Shown here piece after piece: positions 37,863 to 46,582 of a stretch of 64,000 nucleotides of DNA. Each line of letters begins with the position of its first letter. Position 1 is the first letter of the stretch. The position numbers and the translations under genes were made by a program. Source of the stretch: Burkholderiales bacterium (GTDB taxonomy: Bacteria > Pseudomonadota > Gammaproteobacteria > Burkholderiales > UBA6910); NCBI GenBank assembly GCA_026005015.1, contig BPKG01000005.1:124001-188000 (forward strand), read 5' to 3'. A model generated the notes under the pieces. The model saw nothing but the letters and a program-made list of their open reading frames with translations. It did not search any database and was not told the origin of the DNA.

Positions 37863-39100
37863 CGGATCCTCCCGGTCACGGCGATATCGACGCAATCCTG
37901 GGTGCGGCGCAGGATGGTGTTGAAGCGATGGGCGCCGATGATGTTCACGATCTTCGCCGAGTTGGAAATCATATTGGTCCAGCCGTTGCGTGCCCTAAGC
38001 TGGGACAGGTTCTGCAGGATGTAGAAGCACACGCCCTCCATGAGCGTCACCCCCGCCGCCTCCAGTTTCTGGGCGTAGCCCAGCTTGCGCGCGGCTGACA
38101 GCACGCCGTTGCTGGAGGTGACGAACACCTGGGTACCGGGGTGGACCTTCTTGCCGCCGAAGCGCTGCGACAGGTCCTTGATCTCCCAAAGGGAAAGCTG
38201 GGGGCCGGAGAAGACGATCAGGTCGCATCGGCCGTCCTTGAGGTCGTAGGACGCGTACAGCCGCTCCAGGTCCGCGTTGGTGATGGTCATCACCGTGTGG
38301 GGCTCGTTGCCGCCGAGGGCCACCTCCACGCTCGGCGCCTCCGGGGTGACGCCGACCATGTGGAACATGCCCATGGAGCCGTAGCTCGCCAGGGCGCAGC
38401 CCAGGTGCTTAAGCTCGTCGGCCACCGGGGTGCGCTTGAGCCCGGTGAACACCGGCACTTCGAAGTAGCTCTGGTGCGGCTCGCCCACCAGCTTGCCGAT
38501 GGCGCCCCAGTCGGCCAGGTCGTCCAGGTCCGCCTCCAGGTTCACGACGAAGGTGCCCTTGCGGTGGGCGTCTAGATGGAAGCCGTATTCCGGCACCCGC
38601 CGGGTGAGGGCGGCGGCCAAGGCCGCGGGCCCGCTCTCGAAGTTGGTGCGCGCCCCGAACACCGAGTTGGCGTAGATCACGGTGCCGGTGTCGCCCCAGG
38701 CCACGTGCTCGCCCAGGTGGGGCTGATAAAGGGTCTGGTAGTTGATGCAGGTGTCAGTGGTGGCGACGTTCATGCCGCGCAGCAGCCCGATCAGCTCCCG
38801 CTCCTCGGCCACCGCCTTGGGATCCTGCCGGAGCTTCTCGGTGAAGTCGAAGTCGATGCAGCGGGCGTTGGTGGTGACGTTCACCGCGCAGCGCGCCTTC
38901 TTCTCGGCGGTGCACCTGAGCCACGACAGGCCCCCTTCGCCCATCACCTCGATGTCGCCCATCATGTGCACGTTGGTCACCGGGACGAAGCGCTCCGCCC
39001 CGAAGAACTCGCCCACCCGGATCTGGTACTCGAGCGCCTCCTTGACCGCGACGCCCAGGTCGCCGCGGAGCATGGCCCGCTCTTCAGCGGTCAATTGCAT
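37859..39100 (-). CDS. Aconitase X large (catalytic) subunit
   Basis: 413 aa AcnX catalytic domain (DUF521): LTAEERAMLRGDLGVAVKEALEY, NTNFESGPAALAAALT-like GARTNFESGPAALAAAL, and CINYQTLYQPHLGEHVAWGDTGTVIYANSV. Cys residues suitable for an Fe-S cluster are present at several sites. Reaction is probably dehydration of a hydroxy acid or hydroxyproline. Met at 39100 is used since AGGAGG lies at the right distance; a GTG nine bases earlier is less likely. Operon: dctQM, gntR, this gene, small subunit, dctP. Separate rather than fused subunits, which in bacteria is less common for the proline branch. Confidence 0.9.
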   Translation of the reverse strand: MQLTAEERAMLRGDLGVAVKEALEYQIRVGEFFGAERFVPVTNVHMMGDIEVMGEGGLSWLRCTAEKKARCAVNVTTNARCIDFDFTEKLRQDPKAVAEERELIGLLRGMNVATTDTCINYQTLYQPHLGEHVAWGDTGTVIYANSVFGARTNFESGPAALAAALTRRVPEYGFHLDAHRKGTFVVNLEADLDDLADWGAIGKLVGEPHQSYFEVPVFTGLKRTPVADELKHLGCALASYGSMGMFHMVGVTPEAPSVEVALGGNEPHTVMTITNADLERLYASYDLKDGRCDLIVFSGPQLSLWEIKDLSQRFGGKKVHPGTQVFVTSSNGVLSAARKLGYAQKLEAAGVTLMEGVCFYILQNLSQLRARNGWTNMISNSAKIVNIIGAHRFNTILRRTQDCVDIAVTGRIR

Positions 39101-39112
39101 GGTGCTCACCTC

Positions 39113-39919
39113 CTATCGCTTGCGTTTGCGTTGAGAGACTGTCGCCGGTCCGCGGGGCGGTGGGACCACTTCCTGGATCTTGCGGGTGATGGCGAAGGGT
39201 CCGTGGACGCTCAGGCTGAACCGGTAGCTCTCGGGCCGGATGCTGAAGCGGGAGCATTCCAGCACCGCCCCTTCGACGGAGTAGGACACCCGCTCCATGA
39301 CCAGCACTGGGCTGTTCGCCGGCAGCTCCAGCAGCTTCGCCTCCTCGGGTTCCGCCGTCCGGGCGAGGATGCTCACCTCGGCCCGGGTGACGCGTAGGCC
39401 CAGCAGCTCCTCCAGGATGGAGTAGATCGGGTTGCGGCTCGCCTCGTCCCAGGACACCCGCGCCGCCGCCGGCGGAAGCCACGCCCTCGCCAGCGCGAAC
39501 GGATGACCATGCAGGGAATACACCCGCTGGAGGAACATCGCCTCGCGTCCGGCGGCGCCGAGGGCCAGCTCGATCGGCGCGGGCGCTTGCACCGGCTCGA
39601 ACTTGAGGAGCCGCGTCTGCGGCGTGTGGCCCTTGTTGACAAGGGCGTCGTAAAAGCCCCGCAGGTCCTGTAGCTCGTGGCGCACCACCGGGGCCCCGAC
39701 AAACGTTCCCTTGCCTTGCTTGGCCGACACCAGCCCCTGGCGCGCGAGCAGGGCGAGCGCCTGCCGCACGGTAACGCGGGAGACACCGAAGCGCGCCATC
39801 AAGGCAGGCTCCGAGGGCAGGCGCTCGAAAGGCTTGTAGCGGCCCTCGGCGATGTCCCGCGCCAGGCGGTCGGCGATCTGGACGTAGAGGGCGATGCTGC
39901 TCTCGCGTTCGATTTTCAT
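39113..39919 (-). CDS. GntR/HutC-family regulator (UTRA domain)
   Basis: 268 aa. Winged helix at residues 1-75 (YVQIADRLARDIAEGRYKPFERLPSEPALMARFGVSRVTVRQALALLARQGLV), then a UTRA ligand-binding domain (about 95-245). HutC-type proteins usually repress catabolic genes until the pathway substrate binds. It lies inside the AcnX operon, 12 bases before the large subunit, so it should autoregulate the cluster. A direct repeat GTATTAA upstream of dctQ (41862-41878) is a candidate operator. Confidence 0.9.
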   Translation of the reverse strand: MKIERESSIALYVQIADRLARDIAEGRYKPFERLPSEPALMARFGVSRVTVRQALALLARQGLVSAKQGKGTFVGAPVVRHELQDLRGFYDALVNKGHTPQTRLLKFEPVQAPAPIELALGAAGREAMFLQRVYSLHGHPFALARAWLPPAAARVSWDEASRNPIYSILEELLGLRVTRAEVSILARTAEPEEAKLLELPANSPVLVMERVSYSVEGAVLECSRFSIRPESYRFSLSVHGPFAITRKIQEVVPPPRGPATVSQRKRKR

Positions 39920-40017
39920 GGGCAGACTACTCCCTTACCGCCCCTTAACAGCGACAAGCAAAGCGTCGCGAGCGGCCCGAGTGCGCGACAAAGCAATCGG
40001 GACGCGCAGCAGCTTTG

Positions 40018-41307
40018 CTAGCGTCCTATCATGTGCTGGGGCAGCCATAACGAGAGCGCCGGAAAGTAATACACCACGTACAGCATCCCGAGCTGGATTA
40101 GCAGGAACGGCGCCGCTCCCTTGGCCAGGTTCCACAGGGGTATGCGCGACACGCCGTGGATGGTGTACAGGTTGATGCCGACGGGCGGGCTGATCTGGGC
40201 GATCTCCATGGCGATGCAGGCGAAGACCCCGAAGGTGATCGGGTCCATGCCCACGTGCATGGCGATCGGGAAGAAGATGGGGATCGAGATCAGGAGCATC
40301 GCCGCGCTCTCGAGGAACATCCCGAGCACCAGGTACACCAGTATCATGAGCGTCACCGTGACGAAGGGCCCGGCGTCGTAGGCGGTGATCCACCCGGCGA
40401 TGGTCTGGGGCACCTGCTCGAAGGTGAGGAAATGGGCGAAGTACTGGCCGAAAACCACCAGCATGAGCAGCATGCAGGTGGTCCGGGTGGCGGTGGAGCT
40501 CGCGTTCAGGAACCGGCGCCAGGTGAGCCGGCGCTGCACGAAGCCGAGCAGCAGCACGTACACGGCGGAGAGTGCCCCCACCTCGGTGGGCGTGAACAGC
40601 CCCGTGTAGATGGCGGCGATGATGACGATGGGCAGCAGCAGGATGCCGATGCCCCTGCGGGCCGCCTCCCGGCGCTGGCCGGGGCTGGGGGTACGCCTGA
40701 CCACGATCCGCGGCCGGCTCGCCAGCACCACGTATAGCATGAAGAGGGACATCATCAAGATGCCCGGCAGGATGCCGGCGATGAACAGCTTGCCGATCGA
40801 GGTCTCGGTGATGACCCCGTACAGGATGAACGGGATGCTGGGCGGAATGATGATGCCGAGGGTCCCGCCGCCGGCGCAGAAGCCACCCGCCTGGGCTTGG
40901 GAATAGCGCTCTTGCAGCAGCAGGGGAATGGCGACGATGCCCACCGTGGCGGCGGTGGCGATGCTGGAGCCGCTGATGGCGGCGAAGACTCCGCAGGCGA
41001 GGATGGTGGCCGCGCCGAGGGAGTTCGGCACGTTGCCCACCCAGGCCTTGGCGAAGTCGAAGAGATCCCGCCCCGCCTCGATCTTCTCCACCAGCACGCC
41101 GGTGAAGATGAACAGCGGAATCGCCACCAGCTCGAAGATGGATGCGCTCTGCCAGACGATGTCGCCGAAGCTGGCGATCGCCAGGTCTATCCCCTTCACC
41201 ATGACGAAGCCGATGAACGCCGCGAGCCCCATGGAGACGAACACGGGGATCGACAGCAGCATGAAGAAGAAGAGCAGGGTGATGGCGATCAGCCCGGCGG
41301 ATTCCAC
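40018..41307 (-). CDS. dctM: TRAP transporter large permease (DctM), AcnX operon
   Basis: 429 aa, about 12 membrane helices with DctM signatures: VAIPLFIFTGVLVEKIEAGRDL, GFCAGGGTLGIIIPPSIPFILYG, AQISPPVGINLYTIHGVS. Start codon is GTG with GAGGAGGG upstream; the upstream dctQ stop is 12 bases away. Together with DctQ and the operon's last gene dctP it forms a complete sodium-driven TRAP system. Confidence 0.93.
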   Translation of the reverse strand: MESAGLIAITLLFFFMLLSIPVFVSMGLAAFIGFVMVKGIDLAIASFGDIVWQSASIFELVAIPLFIFTGVLVEKIEAGRDLFDFAKAWVGNVPNSLGAATILACGVFAAISGSSIATAATVGIVAIPLLLQERYSQAQAGGFCAGGGTLGIIIPPSIPFILYGVITETSIGKLFIAGILPGILMMSLFMLYVVLASRPRIVVRRTPSPGQRREAARRGIGILLLPIVIIAAIYTGLFTPTEVGALSAVYVLLLGFVQRRLTWRRFLNASSTATRTTCMLLMLVVFGQYFAHFLTFEQVPQTIAGWITAYDAGPFVTVTLMILVYLVLGMFLESAAMLLISIPIFFPIAMHVGMDPITFGVFACIAMEIAQISPPVGINLYTIHGVSRIPLWNLAKGAAPFLLIQLGMLYVVYYFPALSLWLPQHMIGR

Positions 41308-41319
41308 GCCCGTCCCTCC

Positions 41320-41814
41320 TCACTCGAATTCCATGGCCTCCGCCGGCGCCTGGCGCAGCACCAGCATGGCGAGCGCCTGGAGCACCAGCGCCAGCCCGCC
41401 CAGGGGGATCATCATCTGGGGCAGGTAAAGGGGGACGTTGAAGATGGAGGCGGAGCGGATCCCGTTCACGAAGGAGTAGTGGGTCAGCATGCCGCCCGCC
41501 ACCAGGATTACCAGGCCGAAGGCGAGGGTGGCGGCGAGGGCCAGGTCGTCCAGCAGGCGCTTCCAGCGGGGAAAGAGGGAGAATATGAGCTGGACGCGGA
41601 AATGGTTGCCCTGCCTGAGGGCGAAGGCGTTGGCGAGGAACGAGCCGGTGATGAGAGCGTACTGGCTCACCTCGAACACCCAGGTCGTGGGCGCGCCTGC
41701 CTTGCGGGCCAGGGCGTCGTAGAAGATGGGAAAGGCGAGCACGGCGATCACTGCCACCGCCGCCACGCTCATCGCCTGGCCGATGCGCTCCAACCGCCGC
41801 GCCAGCCCGTGCAT
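41320..41814 (-). CDS. dctQ: TRAP transporter small permease (DctQ), AcnX operon
   Basis: 164 aa, four membrane helices; TTWVFEVSQYALITGSFLANAFALRQGNHFRVQLIF carries the HxRV motif of small TRAP subunits. First gene of the AcnX operon. The AT-rich upstream stretch (41850-41895) is the likely promoter and operator. Confidence 0.9.
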   Translation of the reverse strand: MHGLARRLERIGQAMSVAAVAVIAVLAFPIFYDALARKAGAPTTWVFEVSQYALITGSFLANAFALRQGNHFRVQLIFSLFPRWKRLLDDLALAATLAFGLVILVAGGMLTHYSFVNGIRSASIFNVPLYLPQMMIPLGGLALVLQALAMLVLRQAPAEAMEFE

Positions 41815-41861
41815 GGACCTCCTCCTGATTCGGGCGCAAGCGCATCGGCCTCGCCTAACTT

Positions 41862-41878
41862 GTATTAAAACGTATTAA
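41862..41878 (-). promoter_or_regulatory. Direct repeat GTATTAA, candidate GntR operator
   Basis: Two copies of GTATTAA exactly ten bases apart (41862-41868 and 41872-41878) in a conspicuously AT-rich patch just upstream of dctQ. One helical turn between copies suggests binding on one DNA face. HutC/GntR proteins often bind AT-rich repeats; the GntR gene of this operon is the obvious candidate. On the minus strand TTAATA could also serve as a -10 element, which would put the repressor directly over the promoter. Inference from position. Confidence 0.4.
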
Positions 41879-42041
41879 GTCATAAAAGAGCGAGCCTGGC
41901 AAGGGGTGGGCATTGGCGCTCGGGATGTTCGCGGAAGGGAGATGCATCGGCGGCGCGGGGTTGAGTTTCCGGTCAAGGGTTGACGAACCATTGACCGCCA
42001 TCACAGCTGCAGGGTGGCCTTGTCGCAGCGTTTGCCAGTTT

Positions 42042-42146
42042 CGTAGGGTGCGCCTTGGCGCACCGCTCGGGCGCCTCCGGGCGTGGCGTCGGTGCGTTTT
42101 GCCTGCCTGCCGCGACCCGTGCGGCGCAGGCAGGCTTCGCCCTACG
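42042..42146. repeat. REP-like interspersed palindromic element
   Basis: Bounded by CGTAGGG and CCCTACG, with internal palindromes GGTGCGCC-TT-GGCGCACC and GCCTGCCTGC / GCAGGCAGGC. The outer CGTAGGGTGCG pattern resembles widespread repeats in proteobacterial intergenic DNA. A shorter relative is at 52248-52280. Together with the AT-rich operator and the 3' part of the spacer it fills the 444-base gap between dctQ and yjbQ; I see no gene in it. Confidence 0.6.
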
Positions 42147-42258
42147 CATCCTGCCTGTTGTGGGATTGGGAAGGGGAGCGGGCCTGAGGAGGAGGCCAAG
42201 CGTCGCCCTGCGGATCAAGCCCGAAGCCCGATCCGCATCAACCGGAGGAACGGGTGAA

Positions 42259-42678
42259 TCACTCTCCGATGATCTTCACCAGCACCCGCTTTCTGCGCTG
42301 CCCGTCGAACTCGCCGTAGAAGATCTGCTCCCAGGTGCCCAGGTCCAGCTTCCCGCCGGTGACCGCCACCACCACCTCCCGCCCCATGATCTGGCGCTTG
42401 AGGTGGGAGTCGGCGTTGTCCTCGCCGGTATCGTTGTGGCGCCACTGGCTCACTGGCTCGTGGGGCGCGAGGCCTTCCAGCCAGCGGGTGAAGTCGGCGT
42501 GCAGCCCCGTCTCGTCGTCGTTGATGAACACCGATGAGGTGATGTGCATGGAATTGACCAGGCACAGCCCCTCCTGGATGCCGCTTTCCCGCAGCGCTTG
42601 GGCGACCTGGGGCGTGATGTTGACGAAGTCCGTGCGCGTCGGGGTATTGAACCAGAGTTCCTTGCGGTATGACTTCAT
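42259..42678 (-). CDS. yjbQ: YjbQ/UPF0047 family protein
   Basis: 139 aa. The conserved block [21 protein letters not shown] and [49 protein letters not shown] matches the secondary thiamine-phosphate synthase (YjbQ) family, a small beta-barrel enzyme of little-known physiological role. His and Asp/Asn residues around the pocket are intact. Met 42678 is the family start; a TTG seven codons earlier is possible. Lies head-on to a broken helicase gene. Confidence 0.9.
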   Translation of the reverse strand: MKSYRKELWFNTPTRTDFVNITPQVAQALRESGIQEGLCLVNSMHITSSVFINDDETGLHADFTRWLEGLAPHEPVSQWRHNDTGEDNADSHLKRQIMGREVVVAVTGGKLDLGTWEQIFYGEFDGQRRKRVLVKIIGE

Positions 42679-42749
42679 GGGCCGATTCCGAAGTTTCAAG
42701 CGAGCCGATGACCTGTCCGGATGGAACCGGAAGGGTTTGCGGGCCGATG

Positions 42750-43652
42750 TTAGCCCGCAGCGCGGGCGGGCTCAACGGGCGTCCCGGGGCAAGAACCCGG
42801 AGGCGTTTTACGAGGCCCTGGTTCAGCGGGTGATCGAAGCGGTGGAAAAGAGCCGGATCCCCCGCGCCCAGTACGGCACCATGCTGATCGACGAAGGCCA
42901 CGACTTCCAGCCGGAGTGGCTCCAGCTCGTGGTCCAGATGGTGGACCCGGAAACCAACGCGTTTCTGCTGCTCTACGACGACGCCCAGTCGATCTACCAC
43001 AAGGGTAAGCGGCGCAATCAGCCTGGCGGGCGCCGGCATTCGGGCCCGGGGGCGCACCACCATTCTCAGGCTCAACTACCGCAACACCGGGGAGATCCTG
43101 GCGGTGGCCTACGAATCCGCTCGGGACGTGCTTGCGCCGGAAGAGGCGGAAGAGGACGGCATTCCCCTGATGGAACCTTCCAGCGCCGGACGCCACGGCT
43201 CGCCTCCGGAGCTCGCCAAGCTGCCTAGCCTCAAGGCCGAAGCCAACTTCATCGCCCATCGGCTTCAGGCGCCGCACCGCCGCGGCCGGGCGTGGAAAGA
43301 CGTGGCCGTGATCTATCGCTCACACTTCATCGGCGAGGAGATCACCCAGCGACTGCGCGCGGCGACGCTTCCGGTGGAGTGGCTGAACGGCAACCGGCGC
43401 AACCGCAACTTCCATCCGGCCGAGGACAGCGTCAAGGTCATGACCATGCATTCGAGCAAGGGACTGGAGTTTCCGGTAGGGGCGATCCCTGGCGTCGGCT
43501 TCAGGCCCTGCAGGGAGCAGGACCCCAAGGAGGAAGCGCGGCTCCTCTACGTGGCCATGACCCGGGCGATGGACGAGCTCCTCATCACCTGGCATCAGGA
43601 ATCCGCGTTCGTGGCGAAGCTCGGTCAAGCCCGGGCTAGGCTGGCGGCCTAA
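42750..43652 (+). pseudogene. Broken UvrD/Rep-type helicase
   Basis: Fragment of a superfamily 1 helicase. Visible motifs: II (MLIDEGHDFQPEWLQ), III (LLLYDDAQSIYHKGKRR), then a frameshift near 43010, after which another frame gives IV (RTTILRLNYRNTGEILAV), V (MHSSKGLEF) and VI (LLYVAMTRAMDELLIT). Walker A and the whole N-terminal ATPase half are missing, so it cannot be active. The left boundary is approximate and abuts the yjbQ start. It lies next to a decayed ISL3 element, so the locus looks like old mobile-DNA damage. Confidence 0.8.
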
Positions 43653-43782
43653 GGGTCCCTCACTCCCACTCCCCTCCTTTCCTTTGCGAAGGGAAAAGCC
43701 AGGCTGCTTGCGTGCTTTTGCCAGGCTTCTTAAAGTTCACCGGAAGAAACTTGTCGCGATGCGGCTTCCGGTCAGAAAACCA

Positions 43783-44599
43783 GGTCCATCCGGGTTTGCC
43801 ATGAGTCGCGGTTTGCGCTATGAAGCTTCTGCAGAGGGAGGGCTGTCATGCGCGATATACTGATCTTTACGGGCGGATTCTGGGGCTCGCCCGCGCCGTG
43901 GTTTGTGGGACATGTTGACCTCGATGTGGCGAAAGGGCGGGTGGATATTTGGCTGGAACATGAGCCTGGGGTAGCCGGCCGTGTCCCCGAGGTCAGCGCG
44001 AGCTGCCTGTCGCGATCACGCCGAGGAGCGGGTGTGGCGGCACCTGGATACCTGCCAGTTTGGCACCTAAGTGCATGCGCGCATTGCGCGGGTGGAGTGC
44101 CCGGAGCACGTCGTGGTGCAGGTGAGCGTGCCGTGGGCGGGTGCGCGCTCGCGTTTTATGCTTCTCATGGAGCGCTGGGCGATCGATGTGCTCAAGCGGT
44201 GTGCCACCATTGAAGGGGCTCGTGCGCTGCTGCGGCTCTCTTGGGACGAGCTGTGGGGCATCATGAGCTGGGCGGTGGCGCGGGGACGGACGCGCAAGCG
44301 CCCGCGCGCGATGCCGGTGATCGGGATGGACGAGAAGGCATTTAAGAAGGGGCACGCCTACATGACCGTTGCCTGCGATGCGCAGGAAGGCTCGATCGAA
44401 TATGTCGCCCAGGAGCGCACCTGGACAATATCGTGATCTACTGCCCACATCGTGTGACCAACGCCGTGGCTGAAGGATTGAACAGCAAAATCATGGCGAT
44501 CAAACGACGGGGTTGTGGATATCGCAATCCCGAATAAGACCGCCATTTACTTCTTCTGTGGTGTCCTGGACCTTTACTCACGCTAAACCCGGAAGAACC
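43783..44599 (+). mobile_element. Degenerate ISL3-family insertion sequence (817 bp)
   Basis: Imperfect terminal inverted repeats, about 18 of 24 bases matching (43783-43806 and 44576-44599, outer bases GGT and TCCGGGTTT). Inside is a wrecked ISL3-type transposase. The N-terminus APWFVGHVDLDVAKGRVDIWLEHEPG (from about 43905) is followed by a frameshift near 43995 and an in-frame TAA near 44068. The DDE region RARMPVIGMDEKAFKKGHAYM-type follows (44071-44436), then a deletion and the C-terminal HRVTNAVAEGLNSKIMAIKRRGCGYRNPE, broken again by a shift. A full ISL3 is about 1.2-1.5 kb, so roughly a third is gone. It is immobile. Confidence 0.8.
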
Positions 44600-44668
44600 T
44601 AATTTAAATAACCCCGATGACGATAGCCCTTGGCGCCGGCGGCGCGAACGCCGCTACGGCCTGAAGCG

Positions 44669-46582
44669 ATGGCTGACGCTCCTTTCTGGAAATTCCGCCG
44701 CATGCAGCCGGGGGAGATGAACATCGACCCGATCGAGAGCGAGTTCTTCTCCACCGAAGCCCTCGGCAGCCTGGCGGACGCCCTGGTGCGGGAGGCGATC
44801 CAGAATTCCCTCGACGCCCGCTCGCCGGGCGAGCCGGTGCGCGTACGGATCGCCTTTTCTCCGCCGGGCGCGGGGCTCCAGGGCGAGCGCGCGGCCCGCT
44901 ATTTCGCGGGTCTGTGGCGGCACCTCGCCGCCGACAGGAGCGGCCTTGCCCGGCTTCCTTCGCCCGAAGAGCCGGTGGGCTTCCTGGTGGTGGAGGACTA
45001 CGGCACCCGGGGCCTGCAGGGCGATCCCCGGCAGAGCGAGGATGAGGAGATCGGCCCCGGCGGCGCGCGCAACGATTTCTACTACTTCTGGCGCAATGTG
45101 GGCCGCTCGCGCAAGCAGTGGTCGGAGCTGGGCCGCTGGGGGCTCGGCAAGACCGTTTTTCCGGCGGCTTCGCGGATCAACAGCTTTTTCGCTCTCACGG
45201 TCCGCCGCGACGACGGACGCCGGCTGCTCATGGGCCAGTCGGTGCTGAGGATTCACAAGCTGGACGGCGCGCGCTATTACCCCTACGGCTATTTCGGCCA
45301 GTTCCAGGACGACTTCGCCCTGCCGGTGGAAGAGGCGGGCGTACTTGGCGCGTTCTGCCATGACTTCGCCATAAAGCGCGGTGACGAGCCGGGGCTCTCG
45401 GTGGTGATTCCCTATCCCGATCCCGATCTCAAGCCCGAGGCCATCCTGCCCTCCGTCGTCAGGCACTATTTTCTGCCCATCCTGGCGGGCGACCTGGTGG
45501 TGGAAGTAGCCCACGACCGGCGCACCGAGGTGCTGGATGCCCGCTCGGTGCTGCGCCTGGCGGAAAGCACGGGCTGGGCGGAGGGCCCGCGGCTCCAGTC
45601 CCTCATCGAGCTGGCCCGCTGGGGGCTCGACCTGCCCGAGGCGCGCTACGTGCGGTTGCCCGAGCCGCCCCCGGAGGCCGCCCCGCGCTGGGCGGGGGAT
45701 GCCTCGGTGGACGCGGCCCTTGCCCCTTTGCGCGCGGCGTTCAACGACGGCCGGCGGGTCGCGGTGAGGGTGCCGGTGTGGGTCAAGCCGGCAGATGGGG
45801 AGGGCGCCCTGGCGAGCTTCGAGGTGTTCCTGGAACGGGACGATGCCCTCTCCGGCGCCGAGGAGCACTTCGTGCGGGACGGCATCACCGTGGCGGGGGT
45901 GCGCAGCGGGCTGCAGGGCGGGGTGCGGGCCATCGTCTGCGTGCGCGACCGGCGGCTCTCGGCGTTGCTGGGCGATTCGGAGAACCCGGCGCACACCGAG
46001 TGGCAGGAGCGCTCGCCCCGCTTCAAGGAGCGCTATCGTCACGGGCCCTTCACGCTGCGCTACGTGAAAAGTGCGCCGCGGGAGATCGTGCGCAGCCTCA
46101 CCCGCCCGGCCCAAGGGCGCGATTTCCATCTGCTGCGGCACCTTTTCTCCCTCGAGGTTCCCACCGAAGAGACGGTGGCCACCAAGGACAAGCGCAAAGA
46201 AGAACGGATCGGCGTGGACGGTACCGCCGAGGCCGGGCAGGTGGAGACCGTGGCGAAGGACCGGTTTTTCCAGTTGCAGAAGCTGCGGGGTGGTTTTCGC
46301 TTGACCGGCGCGCCCGGGGCCGAGGCCGTGCCGCGTTTCGTGGAAGTGGTGGCGGCCTACGAAGTCCGGCGCGGCAACCCCTTTTCCCTCTACGAGCCGT
46401 TCGACTTCGAGATGGACCGTCCGCCCATCGACGTCCAGACGCGCGGCGCACAGGCCGTGCGCCGGGAGCGTAATCGGGTGGTGGTGCGAATCGACGATCC
46501 CGGGTTCCAGGTGACGATGAAGGGGTTCGATCCGCGCCGCGACGTCCGGGTGAAGGTGCTGCGGCTCGAGGAGGCGCCGTGA
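44669..46582 (+). CDS. GHKL (Bergerat-fold) ATPase-like protein, gene A of a three-gene cassette
   Basis: 637 aa. ATP-binding GHKL motifs lie in the first 165 residues: N box with Glu42 and Asn46 in LVREAIQNSLDAR, the DxGxxG-type VVEDYGTRGL (Asp110), and the lid GRWGLGKTVFPAAS (155-168). The rest (about 170-637) is not a histidine-kinase, MutL or Hsp90 body that I recognise and has no membrane helix. A MORC-like or unknown GHKL branch is most likely. Start taken at ATG 44669; a TTG 13 codons earlier is possible. Its stop overlaps gene B by GTGA, and B overlaps C, so three proteins are produced together. It sits 70 bases from a dead IS. Confidence 0.8.
   Translation: MADAPFWKFRRMQPGEMNIDPIESEFFSTEALGSLADALVREAIQNSLDARSPGEPVRVRIAFSPPGAGLQGERAARYFAGLWRHLAADRSGLARLPSPEEPVGFLVVEDYGTRGLQGDPRQSEDEEIGPGGARNDFYYFWRNVGRSRKQWSELGRWGLGKTVFPAASRINSFFALTVRRDDGRRLLMGQSVLRIHKLDGARYYPYGYFGQFQDDFALPVEEAGVLGAFCHDFAIKRGDEPGLSVVIPYPDPDLKPEAILPSVVRHYFLPILAGDLVVEVAHDRRTEVLDARSVLRLAESTGWAEGPRLQSLIELARWGLDLPEARYVRLPEPPPEAAPRWAGDASVDAALAPLRAAFNDGRRVAVRVPVWVKPADGEGALASFEVFLERDDALSGAEEHFVRDGITVAGVRSGLQGGVRAIVCVRDRRLSALLGDSENPAHTEWQERSPRFKERYRHGPFTLRYVKSAPREIVRSLTRPAQGRDFHLLRHLFSLEVPTEETVATKDKRKEERIGVDGTAEAGQVETVAKDRFFQLQKLRGGFRLTGAPGAEAVPRFVEVVAAYEVRRGNPFSLYEPFDFEMDRPPIDVQTRGAQAVRRERNRVVVRIDDPGFQVTMKGFDPRRDVRVKVLRLEEAP

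Noticed and set aside
44630-44668. N-terminal extension of the GHKL ATPase from a TTG
   Set aside because: Adds 13 low-complexity residues with no ribosome-binding site; ATG 44669 precedes the conserved start.
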